64,000 bases of DNA. Source: Emydura subglobosa (lineage: Eukaryota > Chordata > Testudines > Chelidae). Location: the NCBI GenBank assembly GCA_007922225.1, contig ML680086.1:7014065-7078064 (forward strand), read 5' to 3'. The position numbers and the translations under genes are program-made. This document shows positions 45,370 to 56,640 of the stretch, in pieces; position 1 is the first letter of the stretch, and each line of letters starts with the position of its first letter. Below the pieces are notes generated by a model, which made no database searches, was not told where the DNA came from, and worked only from the letters and a program-made list of their open reading frames with translations.

Positions 45370-45465
45370 GATTTGTATTGTGGTAGTCCCTGCAGACCAT
45401 GGTCTGAGCCCCACTGGGTGAAGTGCTATACAAACACATAACAATAAAACAGCCTTCTCTCAAAA
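45370..45465 (-). repeat. Old LINE/SINE-like tail, antisense
   Basis: 'ggtagtccctgcagaccatggtctgagccccactgggtgaagtgctatacaaacacataacaat' is the antisense form of the family at 7.74 kb ('tgt.tgtacagcacctagcaca..ggggc..'). Confidence 0.6.
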
Positions 45466-46707
45466 TATTTACAGTGTGAACACTTGAAGTCAACAGGACT
45501 GTTCTGAGTGTGTAAAATTAAGCATGTACATAAGTCTTTGAAGGATCAATAATTTCACCTGAGGGGAATCCAACTGATGCGGGCACTTGTACCTAAAAGA
45601 AGACAAAATATGAAAACTGCAGGTTTTTACCTTTGAAATATTCAACACAATCATCGCTTATTTGAAGATACTGGCAAATTCATGAGTGATTTTTTTTTAG
45701 CTTATTTGTCAAACTCACACCCTCTTGAGCCTGTATTTACATTGCTATAGGAAGCTTTAGGTCAATCAGTGCTGGGTGGGAACAGGCCTCTTTGACCCTT
45801 TTAAAAAAAATAAAGGGGCTGATGAATCTAGTCACCTTGTATTAGGATGTTAAAAGTGCATTACTAATTAGTGTTACATTGGTCTTGAGTGTAAAACATT
45901 ATGCTTGTTAATTAGAAAATATTCATTTCTTTGATGGGCTTATTCATGGCTGTGGGGCATTTTCCATTAGTGAGGTATCTGTGATGAAAAAGTAACTTTT
46001 GAAAGCTTTGAGTATGATTTATTCCTTTGTATTTATTGATAATTCCACTGGGGACTTAATTATTTATTTTATGTGTGTAGGCACTCAGCTGCCATGGTGG
46101 TGGGCAGCAATATAAAACCCTGAAATAGAAAGGTCAGTTAATCCTCTGTCAAGAACAAGCAAAGCCAAAACACACAGATTTACCCTGAAAAGTGCCAAGG
46201 TTGGAGCTTTGCTGATGCTCACTACTCTTCCCTATCTGAACTGGACTCATGCTTTCTATGTAGCTGATGATTTTTAGCATTGGTGTAGTTCTAATGTTTG
46301 TAATGGAGGGTGGGTTGGTGTGTTCTGTCAGTTTACACTTGAATTCAAATGTTTCTTCTATGGTACTGGCTTAATATTAGTTTTTGAGACCTAACACAGC
46401 ATGTAAGGGAAATTACAGTGCATAATATGTCTGTTCAATGAAATAAATACAGCAGCATTACTGGGAGTGGGTTTAAGGGTTAACTTAAAATGCAGTTTTA
46501 CTCTGAAAAGCAGTCAGTATAAAAATGGCCCCATCCTACATACTGGGTCTGCCCCTGTGTGAGTATTCAGTCAAATCTGCTCACTGTAATGACTAAAACA
46601 GCTTTTTTTCCTCCTCTTCACGCTGCAGAGCCAGCACAGTTCAGGGATCAAGCTGGAGTTGATATTCTTTCTCGTGTATCTTCAATAGAATTGTTTATTA
46701 AATTCTA
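45466..46707. other. No gene recognised
   Basis: Unique AT-rich sequence. Confidence 0.4.
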
Positions 46708-46778
46708 GAGATGAAGGTGGGTGAGGCAATATATTTTATTGGACCAACTTCTGCCCTCTTAGAGCTCTTCTTCAGTTG
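46708..46778 (+). repeat. Common sauropsid repeat ('gaggtgggtgaggtaatat' family)
   Basis: 'agatgaaggtgggtgaggcaatatattttattggaccaacttctg', 'agagctcttcttcag'. Sense copy of the repeat at 20.07 and 61.6 kb. Confidence 0.75.
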
Positions 46779-47235
46779 ACCCTCAGTCCTATCATAGCAT
46801 AATTTTTGGTCTGTGAATTTTAAAAGAGCTTAGCCTATTTTTGTTCAACATAGCAATCCAAGAGCTCCCCTGTGAGAAGCAATTCTCACCAAACTTGTGC
46901 GGTGTAGGAATGTTAACATTGTTCCTGGAAACTTGTAATTGTGAACCTCCTCTAGACATACTCCACAGTGCCGAACACAAGCTTAATTTGTGACAAATGA
47001 TCAAGGTCCAAGATTTTCAAACCTGTTGGCCTGGAAGTTCAGCTCCTAAATCCATATTTAGGTGTCTACAGATTTAAGTGGCCCAATTTTCAGAGGTGCT
47101 GAGCAAATTGAAGAGTAGCTGCTGATGTGTGACACCTTTGAAAATCAGGCTACCTTTTCTTTAGTTGCCTACATACGGATTTTGGAGCCTAACTTTAGGT
47201 CCCCATAAATCTTTACCTGTGGTAAGTTTGTGTGT
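46779..47235. other. No gene recognised
   Basis: Short unique stretch; 47047-47200 has repeat-like 'ggtgtctacagatttaagtggcccaattttcag' words of an old foldback element. Confidence 0.35.
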
Positions 47236-47239
47236 GATA

Positions 47240-47445
47240 CAATAATAATATCATTGCATTTTTCTTCCGCAGATCTCAAAGTGCTTGACAAAGAAAGTCA
47301 GTGCCATTATCTCTATTTTACATATGGGGAAACTGAGGGGACTGTGTCTTGCCCAAGGTCAGTGCCAGAGCTGGGAGTAGAACCCAGGTCTCACAAGTTC
47401 CAGTCCAGTGCTCTCTCTACTAGACAACATTGCATCCTGTGACAG
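47240..47445 (-). repeat. MIR-like SINE, antisense
   Basis: 'cagatctcaaagtgcttgacaaa', 'cattatctctattttacatatggggaaactgaggggac', 'tcttgcccaaggtca', 'agctgggagtagaacccaggtctc', 'ccagtgctctctctactagac' follow the antisense MIR order over its full length. Confidence 0.85.
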
Positions 47446-49355
47446 TACAGAATCAGGAGAAAATAACATAAGCATCTAAGAACTTTAAATAGTTCTGAAA
47501 TGTTAGTTCATCACAGATAGTTCTATTTAAACTCTGTCTAAGCTGGAAAGCTAAACAGTCAGTTTAACGGACACAGATAGCTTAAGTTCAAAACAGACTT
47601 TACGGGGAAAAGAAATTGCAAACCTTAATATTATTTAATAGAATTGTTTGAACTTTTAAAGAGTCAAAGAAAGAATTTGCTGGGCTGGATTTAAGGATCC
47701 TTTACTGTGTTTGTAACCCAAACACTAAAGCTAGTGGGTATTGAGAGCCAAACTGGACCTGGGCTGACTGCCATGATACAAATAGGTGCTCTTGAGGATC
47801 CCAGTAGGTGCTTATCTGCATCTTTAGGTTACTGAATATCTTTAAAAATCAGTCCGTCAGTACTTACAGAGCCCACCTGCTGCTCGTGGCCACATTAGCT
47901 GTGAGTCATAGCGCCAGGGCCGCTGCTGCTTCACTGTCCAAAGCAACGCTGCCCAAACGCCTTTGGCTCTCCATAATGCAGCCCTACACTGCCTGAGAAG
48001 GAGCAATGAGAAGGGCTCCCTGTCAGTAATGACGCTATTTGAACAAGCAAGCAGTCAGCTATACTTCTCCCTAGTTCCTTCCTTCTCCCCCGTGCTTCCC
48101 CAGATAAAGATCCCAGCAGGCTGGGGTGGCAGGCAGCAGAGGAACAGCCTCCTGCGTCCCTCCTTTTTTTGGTTTACTGATTGAGGTGTATGCTTTTGGG
48201 GGTGCAGGGAGTGTTTGAGGCAGGGAATGAAGGGCTAGGGGAGGTAGCTGGACTTGGTGTAAATATGTTGGAAGTGAAGGGAGTAGAATGAGCTTATTTT
48301 GGGGCCCAGTGATTGATGGGGTTCTGTATGTCTAAGGAATACTGGGCGAGCTGAGGGCAGAATTTGCAGGAATGATGAAACATGGGAAAGGAAGAACAAG
48401 AACTTCACAAAGGGGATGGCAAAGGAAGGAAAGAGAACAGATACTGAAAACGTGCAGGAGAGACACCAAGGCAGAAGGAAAATTAGGCGTGAAGGGCAGT
48501 ATAAAGGGAAGAGCCAATGAAAGGGAGACACTGGAATTGACAATCTTAAAAGTTACTAGTTTGTCCTCCCACCCACACTTTCAATGAAGTTGTGCATTAA
48601 TTAATATCTTTGCATGGTCCAACACCACAGCGTGGCTGAAATCCGGCCATTCTTTATCTGACCTCCACTCTTCTCCCCTGGCCATTCTGGTTTTTGATTG
48701 GCTTCCTGTAAGTGAAACCACAAGCTCTCAGATGCTTGTAGGTAGAATGAAAGGCACATGGCATGAGTGTAAGAGGAGCCCCCTTGCTGTCTACTGTGCT
48801 TGGGTGGGCGTGCTGGTTCTTTCGTAAACTAATAGCTCCCAGCAGTGCTGCTAAATCAGACTTCATGGAGCCAAGAGCTGAGAGCTTGGAATACCACTGC
48901 AGGCACAAAAGGTCTGTCTCTTTTCCAACCGCCACCATTTGTTATGAGGTTAATGATCCAGAGGCCCAATTGACAACAAGAGCAGGCTGGCAACGATTGC
49001 CTTCAGGAGGAAAAAGTTCACATTTAGATAAAAACAAAACCAAAAGTTAAGTCATCCTTTTTTATTTTTGGTCTTTGAACAGGGCAGGGAGTGGGAGAAT
49101 TCCATTCAGCTTTACATCTGCAAAACTAACAGACCTTTGGCAACAATTGGCATTCTAATTTATATTACTTCACTGGAAAGTGCTACTTAAAATCCATTAG
49201 TTGGTGGTTTGCAGTACAGTGTTGGACACAATTTTATAGCTTCTGATTGCACTGCTAGATAGTCTTTTAAAGAGAGGTTGTGGTTTGGGTTAGAAACTTG
49301 GGTTTTAAAACCCAAGTTATCGGGTTAGTGACTGTTGTCTGCTATGAAAGCAAAC
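47446..49355. other. No gene recognised
   Basis: Unique sequence. 48235-48543 is G/A-rich on the plus strand and keeps a 102-codon minus frame open. I consider it a composition effect. Confidence 0.45.
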
Positions 49356-49357
49356 CT

Positions 49358-49415
49358 GGACTTAGATTACCTCTTGAGGTCCCTTCCAGCTCTACATTTC
49401 AATGATTTCCTTCTG
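49358..49415 (+). repeat. CR1 LINE terminal tail, about 55 bases
   Basis: 'ggacttagattacctcttgaggtcccttccagctctacatttcaatgattt' is the last part of a CR1 element, with the terminal ATTTCTATGATT-like end. Confidence 0.7.
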
Positions 49416-50732
49416 TGCCCTTCCAGTACCATGAAATTCTTAGGCAATATAGTCATGAAGAGTTGGTAAGGTACAGTGTGGAAGCAGCCACTTGATAGCA
49501 GATATTATTCAACTAAAATTTTGTGTTAAATTTTTTAGTGCAATTTCAAAAGAAAACCGGCAGCATTATTTCTGAGTAAGGCTTGTGAATTGCTCGGTGC
49601 TGCAGTTTTCTCCAGCAGCCAGAAGAAATAGAAATCCGTGTTGAGGAATTAAAAGCCTCTATTAAAATAGAGATATTATGCCAAAGAAACAGGACAAGCT
49701 ATTGGCTGGGTTGGGAAAAGTCATCAGCCTTTAAGCAATAAAGTGTTTCACAGCGTAGTTGAGGTGTTTGGGATCCATCACATTCATTTTATTGCACATA
49801 TTGTGGGATGTGAATGTTATTTCTTCTACAACAAGAGAAAATTCAGCAAATCACAGCATTGAAAGTTCTTGCTTCAGTAGGTTTTTAACAGTCTGTTCTG
49901 CTGCTTTCTTGGATCTTCCACATTTTTGCGGGGACAGGGGGCTAAGGTTTGAATAATTGTTTGACAGTGGTCTCACAGTGAATTGACGGATGCTACTAAA
50001 GTGTGCCTGGGTATTGAAGGGGTGTGCAAAAAAAGTGTGATGTGACATGGAAACAGACTTCAAAACTCTCTTTGAATGTGAATGCACAGTCACTTTAACC
50101 CGTAAGAGTGGATTTGTGGGCATAAAGGCACACAAAAGGTTGAAGCCCTTTAAATACATAGCCCAAAGTGTCAAAGATTTTCAGTGCCATTTATAAGAGG
50201 ATATTGCTCCAGGGTTTTTGAAGTGACTGAGTGAGGTGATTGAGTTAATTATGCCAGAAAAGGATTTCAACCAGTTTACATTCCAAAACTGGTAAATAAT
50301 TCCCAATCGTCCTAACTGATATGGCTAGTTAACAAAGATAAGAGTTGCAGAAATTGGAGTTATTAGGATATATCTTTTTTTAACGAACATCTGAAGTTGA
50401 ATGAATCCAGAATCTGGTATCTTTTCACCCTGCCGTTTGGAAAATATTGTTGAGTTACAGAGCTATTGAACTGAATTTAATCCTCTGCAGACTGGATTTT
50501 ACTCTTTCCAAATAGGATTACTCATATTTTCCATAATTCAGAGTTTGGTTTAAATACCCATGAAAGCTACAGGGACTTGGATTTCTGGTCAGAGCAAGGG
50601 TGTTAGATTTAGGAAAATTCTTTTCATTGGAAAGAATACAAAATTCTCAGGTATTTTTTTTTCTTCACTCCTGAGGTTGTGTGGCAACAAACAAGTAAAC
50701 TTTCCTTCCATCTTTGTCATATGGCAAACATT
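49416..50732. other. No gene recognised
   Basis: Unique AT-rich sequence with short chance frames. Confidence 0.4.
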
Positions 50733-51325
50733 ATCTATACCAGAGGTTTTCAACCAGGGGTGTGCGTATCCCTGGGGGTACTTCAGAGTACCGCAGGGGG
50801 TACGCAACAGGGTCGGGCAGCTGGAGCCTGCCTCTTGGCTGTGCACTGGACTGGGTAGGAGGCAGGCAGTCGCCTGCTGAGGAGGCCCCCAGGCGCTGGC
50901 TTGTGGGGGGCGCTGGGTCATGAAGGAGCCTCCTGCGCCCCCCATCCCTGCTGCACGTCGTGAAGGGCCAGCTGCGCACACACCCAAACATCTCACCCCA
51001 CCCCTCTCCCCTGAGGCTGGGGGGAGAGGGGATAAGGCCGTCCTGTCCAAGCCAGTGCCGGGCTGTGGGGCTGGAGCTGGAGAGCTGGGCACCACTCAGC
51101 AAGTAAGTGCAGAGGGCAGAGGTGGTGGGTAAGTGCAAGGGCAGGGAGCCAGGAAAGGGCGGGGGGGCGCTGCGGAGCCTGGCCAGAGCCGGCTTTGCCG
51201 CCCTGCACAGGAGGAGGTAAGTGGCATGTTCTCCCCTCCCGGCAGGTACAAACCGCCCTCTCCCCCCAGCAGCTGGGGGGGCGGCACTGTCTTGTGGGAG
51301 CCAGGGATCCCTCCTGCCCTGCACC

Positions 51326-51360
51326 GGGGGGGGGGGGGGGGGCACGGCACGGCACGGCAC
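51326..51360 (+). repeat. G17 run followed by (GGCAC)4
   Basis: Seventeen G residues at 51326-51342 run into four GGCAC units ending at 51360, inside the hAT element. It is a likely site of slippage, assembly error or quadruplex formation. Confidence 0.9.
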
Positions 51361-51481
51361 GGAGACCCAGGATATGCCATTGGAGCGGAGCGAGGGGCCC
51401 ACACAGTGTGCTTTGCCACAAGCCTCCTTCCCCCCCCATCCCCCGACGGCCCTGCGCAAGAAGACTCAGAAGTGCAAAAGT

Positions 51482-51502
51482 AAAAAAAAAAAAAAAAAAA
51501 AA
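51482..51502 (+). repeat. A21 run inside the hAT element
   Basis: Twenty-one A residues separate the GC-rich interior from the AT-rich right arm. They may mark a retrotransposed segment captured by the element or simple slippage. Confidence 0.9.
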
Positions 51503-51662
51503 GTCTTGAATGTATTATTATACATTATACAAGGCCATTATGCCTTTTATTGCAACCGTGGTAACATCAGGTAGAGTGAAAACCAGGAAGGGGTACTTCA
51601 GGTGAAACCTTGAGACCGTAGGGGTACAGTTGCTAAGAAAGGTTGAAAACCCCGATCTCTAC

Positions 51663-52944
51663 AATTTCAGTAGACTGCATTGTAGTAAGGGTCTATCTGC
51701 TTACTTCATTACTCTTGAACTTTCATTCCCACTCCCCTTTTTAGCCCCCATTTCTGTAAAGTGAAATTCCTTGAAACACGCGCCCCTCCTTCCGCCGCCC
51801 AAACTTTGAAATGAGCTGACATCACTTCATTCTGGGTTTGTTTTTTTTACTTTAAAGTGTGGAAACTCAGACTCATTTTAACTGCACCTGACTTCAGTGC
51901 ATAGTAAAACCGAATGGTAAAACCCCTGATTACTTAGTCCATGTCAGTAAGCAGCATTAATTGCACTGGTACCAACAGAAGACATTATGGTAAGGCTTAT
52001 TTGACAAGCAAGCCAGCCGGTTTAAACAATGAACTTGTTGAAAAGGGGATGTTTATGAAATGTACTGAATTTACTGCCCACCAAGAGATCTAATCTCCAG
52101 TCAGTGCTTCTGAGAGAATTGCTTCTGAGAGAATCACTTCCATGCCGCACTCTTGCAAACTTGAATGAGCATTAGCCACGTTTTCCCCCAGACAGTGGTA
52201 GGCAGTGAGTCTCCCCTGCATCTTCACAAAAATATCTTCTAGGTCTGCGGTTCCTTCCTGGGACCAGTGACTTTTATAGAAGGAATAAAGAGGGCAACCA
52301 AATATTTGTCTTTCCAGCCAAACCTAGAGACTAGAAAAGGAGGAAGAGGATTCCAGTTGGTTTCCACCAGTTTCCACTCAGCTTGGATTTACAGTTTCCG
52401 TTTACCCTGATGGATGACTTTGGCCAGCCTGGTACTTTTGAATTTATTTTCTGTGCAATGGAAAGTGGGGAGCTTAAAATGGCAAATGCATTGCATGTTT
52501 GCCATGAATAAATGTGAGACTTCTTTCCAAGATAAGAGCTAAGAAAGCAAAAAATAAAGACATGGTGCATCATGAAATATGTGGGGAATTTAATAGAAGC
52601 AAATTCAGATTTTCTCTGCTTGCCGGGGAAATGGACTGTGATAGGCATAAAAATTCCACTGCAAACTGGAAAAAATTCTCCAGATTTCCCTGCTTCCCCA
52701 GAAACCACAGCTAGCAGCAGGTATCAATAGTCTGCAGTGTTCAAGCTTTGTTTTCATAGTTCTTTCCATGGAACGTTCCTATGTGAAGAAAGTAGAACCA
52801 GAATAATGCACAGAGACAGGCAGAGTAATTTTTCTAGCCGCTGCATGCAGTATTACTTCTTTCTATTGTGGTGTCCATGCACAGTATTAACATCTGGGTT
52901 GCAGAATCCTTCCTTAGCAATGGCTGCTCTCAGAGCAAGCTAGC
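51663..52944. other. No gene recognised
   Basis: Unique sequence. The 125-codon minus frame at 52331-52708 and its plus counterpart have no domain. Confidence 0.4.
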
Positions 52945-53578
52945 TAGTTGCCTGGGCTTCCAGGCTTCGGCTGCAGCCTCAGCTCTGGGACCCTCACAGC
53001 TCTACAGCCTAGGCTCCAGCCCGAGTCCCGAGGCCTACACAGCCCAAGTAGGCGGGCGTGGGCCAGCCACAGATGTCTAGCTCAGGGGTTCTCACAGCAA
53101 ACGTTTTGGTGGTTTCAGAGTGCGGCCATCTGACAAACCTGTCTCTCTGTCTTTGCTTCCTGCAACCCTCCTGCAGAGTCCCAGGCTCCCCGTGCCCTGG
53201 CCAGGTGGGAGAGGGGGAGCTTCAAAAGGGAGTGCTTCGGTGACAAAATGCCGCAGCTACCTCCTCTAACAAAAGCCGACTCCAGCACCGTACATACTGG
53301 CCCCATGTGTATCCAGAGGTACTACCCGGAGCCCCCAAGAAGGCTATGTGGTGCAGGGCACCGACCCTGCTGGCAGTGCCTGTGCAAACACCAAGGCAAT
53401 GATCTCACTGCCCTTGGTAACAGTTATTCAGGAGCAACAGCTGGGTGTTGCAGGGAAGGCCACTGTTTTGACCTCCTAAATCTCTGCCCAAGCTTTGGAG
53501 GCTGTCGTGACCACAAAAAATCCTGTATTTCTCACATGTGACCAGTAGGGTCTATTTTTGGTGTAGACATACCTCTGG
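52945..53578. mobile_element. PIF/Harbinger-type MITE split by a later insertion
   Basis: The left part (52945-53082: 'ctgcagcctcagctctgg', 'ctccagcccgagtcc', 'ggcgggcgtgggccagccacagatgtcta') and the right end (53558-53573: 'ttggtgtagacatacc') are parts of the same MITE family seen complete at 62380-62592, where these two segments are adjacent. They are now about 470 bases apart. Confidence 0.7.
53083..53549 (+). mobile_element. hAT-like insertion inside the MITE
   Basis: Begins 'caggggttctcac', a hAT-type end, right after gtctagct (53075-53082), and the sequence gtctattt (53550-53557) follows its right end. These two match at 5 of 8 positions, consistent with an old 8-base duplication. The right terminus is weak. 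No coding capacity is recognised. Confidence 0.5.
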
Positions 53579-54225
53579 GGCTATGCAGTGCATTTCTGCT
53601 CACCTTGAGGAGAGGCGGGTGTGTCTCTTCTCTCATTTTATTTGACACAGGCAAGTGAAGTAATGTTTTAAAATTTCAGTCGGTTCGGTAAAGGGTGAGT
53701 AAATTTTCATAATAGTTCTGTAATGCTGAATTAATATAACTCTAAACTGCTTTGTAAATCCTTGATGTTTTAAATGGAGAAAAATCCATTTTAAGGGTTG
53801 TGAAAATAAGTGGAAAGATGTTTTGCTGCTGAATGACAATTGACTGCTACAACAGAATTTAGCGCTCTCAAAGGCATTCTTCAGTTAATGAGTTGGAATA
53901 GCTTTGGGTTTTTACAGTAAAATTTTATAGGCCATTGGGTTTTTTTTTCTTTTTCTTTAAAAAATGTCTAAGAATAACAGTTATTTGGGGGGGGAGGAGA
54001 GTTCTCAACAAGCCTGTTGACAAGGTGGCTTTCTTCTTATTGCGGCTCAGAAGCTTCCTGCCATTGGTGGTGGTGATATCATGAAATGAAGTGCACTTGC
54101 CATCGGAGTAGCTTTCTGTCATTTTAATAACACTGGTGTAATGCATCCAATTAAGTCCACTTCTACAACAGTCAACTGGATTTGAAAAGCCTCTGTATAC
54201 TGCAATATGCCCCTTTGCACAGAAT
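53579..54225. other. No gene recognised
   Basis: AT-rich unique sequence. T- and G-runs occur at 53940-53948 and 53987-53993. Confidence 0.4.
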
Positions 54226-54744
54226 ATGGGGGGAGTGGTAGATACCCTGGAAGGTAGGGATAGGATACAGAAGGACCTAAACAAACTGGAGGATTGGGCC
54301 AAAAGAAATCTAATGAGGTTCAACAAAGAAAAGTGCAGAGTCCTCCACTTAGGAAGGAAGAATCCCATCCACAGTTATAGACTGGGGACCGACGAGCTAG
54401 GCAGCAGTTCTGCAGAAAAGGATCTGGGGGTAACAGTGGATAAAAAGCTGGATATGAGTCAGCAGTGTGACCTGGTTGTCAAGAAGGCTAATAGCATATT
54501 GTGCTGCATTAGTAGGAGCATTGCCAGCAGGTCATGGGAAGTGATTATTCCCCTCTATTGGGCATTGGTAAGGCCGCATTTAGAGTATTGTGTCCAGTTT
54601 TGGGCCCCCCACTACAAAAAGGATGTAGACAAGTTGGAGAGAGTACAGTGGAGGGCAACAAAAATGATTAGGGGGCTGGAGCACAGGACTTATGAGGAGA
54701 AGCTAAGGAAACTGGGCTGTTTAGTCTGCAAAAGAGAAGAATGA
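54226..54744 (+). pseudogene. CR1 ORF2 C-terminal fragment, 172 codons, frame-broken
   Basis: The longest uninterrupted CR1 coding piece here. It contains [54 protein letters not shown] and [20 protein letters not shown], the region downstream of the polymerase active site. It ends at TGA after KREE, at the same place as the 15.8 kb copy, whereas the RGDLI box continues in the neighbouring frame. The following tail frame (54796-55008) includes [17 protein letters not shown], the usual C-terminus. Confidence 0.85.
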
Positions 54745-55094
54745 GGGGTGATTTGATAGCAAGCTTTAACTACCTGAAAGAGGGTTCCAGGGAGAATGGG
54801 GCTAGGCTGTTCTCGGTGGTGGCAGATGACAGAACAAGGAGCAACGGTCTCAAGTTGCAGTTGGGGAGGTCTAGGTTGGACTAGAAAAAAGTTTTTCACT
54901 AGGAGGGTGGTGAAGCCCTGGAATGGGTTACCTAGGGAGGTGGTGGAATCTCCATCTTTAGAGGTTTTTAAGCTGAAGCTTGACAAAACCCTGGCTGGGA
55001 TGATATAGCTGAGGTTAGTTCTGCTTTGAGCAGGGGGTTGGACTAGATGACCTCCTGAGGTCCCTTCCAACTCTAATATTCTATGATTCTATGG
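54228..55094 (+). mobile_element. CR1 LINE, 5'-truncated: end of ORF2 plus 3' tail
   Basis: The insert begins just after the catalytic box ('gggggagtggtagataccctgg') and ends 'tattctatgattctatgg', the CR1 terminal repeat. It is one of the least diverged copies in the window, sharing 121 identical bases with the copy at 15.8 kb. Coding remains at 54226-54744 and 54796-55008 are described separately. There is no obvious target duplication, as usual for CR1. Confidence 0.95.
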
Positions 55095-56469
55095 TCCCAA
55101 CGACACACCTCAAGGCATGGCTCTCTTAAAATGGCACCGTGGGGCTTCATATTTGTATCCAAATGACTCAAGCAAATTTTGTTCAAGTTACAAGGAAAAA
55201 GATGTTTGACCAGATCAGTCTGTGCGGTGCGTCTCCTTCACACTGCACTGTGCGTGGAATCTGACCGTAGCGCTGGTCTGTTTGGCCCTGGGAGGAACAC
55301 CTCAACATGTGGGACGTCTACAGGCGTAGAGCCTCCTCTGCCACACCCTCACCCTGCAGCCAGCATATGGGGGTGACTGGAGGAAAGGGGGTGTGGCTGG
55401 GACTCTCTTGTGCTGTGTCTGTTCCTGACTGCACTTTGCAACCAGAGTCAAAGCAGTCTTCGCCTGTTCTAATTTATGCTTGGGAACTTGCCATGTGTGC
55501 AGCAGGACCGGGTGGAAAGCAAGGGCAAGCTTTATGCCATCTTTTTTTTTATTCTTTCTTCTCCCCCTCCCTTTCCCCCTTAAACTGTGCCCCGTAGCAG
55601 TAGCTGACAATCTGCCCTGTTTCTTTTATTGATATACCCTGCAAACTCTGGAAACCAAGATGGGTTCTTTGGCTTATGCACCATAACCCAAAACAAGGGA
55701 TTCTGCAGATGGAACCTAGTTGACAAAGCAAAACAATATATAGTTCTCTCTCCCAGAGGTGGGCTAGCTAACAGGAATTAAAGGAAAAACTTATTTTTGT
55801 CATGAAAGATATGAATCTGAACCACAGGGCAGATCTATTGAGTAAGGTGCCATTCTTATACAGTCAGGTTTGTGGCTCTATAAGAGGATGTGAGCTGCCC
55901 CCAGCCTCTAAATTTGGGGGAATACATTTGCACTGCAACTGTAATAAAACAATACTTAACAGTATTTAACAACTTTTTTTTGTGTGAAACTGCTGCATTA
56001 ATTTTTTACCAGTTTCCTTAATTATGATGTTTAGTCCATGGACTTAATTAACAATCCACAGCTGCTGCAAATTGACTTTTCCTCTGGTGGCATTTGGGAC
56101 TGCAGGCCAAAACCTGAGGAAAATAATTCTTAAGTTTTGAATAAGGATTTGGGGTTTTTTTAAAAAAAATTTAAAACTTGTTCGTGTCTGCATAAGTAAG
56201 ATGTACTTTTTCGGTCGTGTTTTATGAAATATTGAGCGTCTCAGTATTTTGTACATGCTTCGTAAGAGGTGGTAAAAACACCCAAAAACCTAACTTTCTC
56301 AAATGAAACATTTTTATTTACACATGTCTTGAACAGATCAGACCTTCACCTGCTTTAATCTCCCATGGTACAAATTATTTACAGAACAGTTGCATATCTG
56401 TAGGACACTGATTGCAAATGTAAACTCTGGTTCAACTTCTTTGGGGCAGAAAGGCTAAATGTGTTGGCT
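55095..56469. other. No gene recognised
   Basis: Unique sequence with T-runs at 55542-55550 and 55974-55981, and a T7A8 switch near 56155-56168. The opposing frames at 55302-55610 show no domain. Confidence 0.4.
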
Positions 56470-56477
56470 GTCCAAGT

Positions 56478-56632
56478 CAGTGGTTCCCAACCTGCCGCCC
56501 GTGGGCTACTTGTGGCCCAGTCAGCACACACCATGTGACATCCTCAGGGCCGTACAGGCAGTATATATGTTGTGTAGACACAGAGAGAGCTGCATATGCG
56601 GCCCACAATGGTAAATAGGTTGAGAACCACTG
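56478..56632. mobile_element. hAT-type MITE, 155 bases, with 8-base duplication
   Basis: Ends CAGTGGTTCCCAACC (56478-56492) and GGTTGAGAACCACTG (56618-56632) are inverted repeats. Flanks gtccaagt (56470-56477) and ctccaagt (56633-56640) match at 7 of 8. The ends are nearly those of the 914-base element at 50.7 kb, so one transposase may have moved both. Non-coding. Confidence 0.9.
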
Positions 56633-56640
56633 CTCCAAGT

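Larger units (their letters stand above)
50741..51654 (+). mobile_element. hAT-type non-autonomous element (914 bases) carrying a CpG-rich interior
   Basis: The left end is CAGAGGTTTTCAACC (50741-50755) and the right end GGTTGAAAACCCCG (51641-51654), inverted repeats. They are flanked by 8-base duplications atctatac (50733-50740) and atctctac (51655-51662), 7 of 8 matching. Subterminal copies of a 'ggggtac(t)tcag' word lie inside both ends (50777-50787 and 51595-51604). The middle 600 bases are GC- and CpG-rich, with a G17 run, a (GGCAC)4 tract and an A21 run. No transposase motif is present in any frame. The long frames at 50589-51574 are composition-driven. Confidence 0.85.

Noticed and set aside
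50589..51574. Several 100-240 codon frames on both strands
   Set aside because: All lie in the GC-rich cargo of a hAT element, overlap on both strands and have no transposase or other domain.
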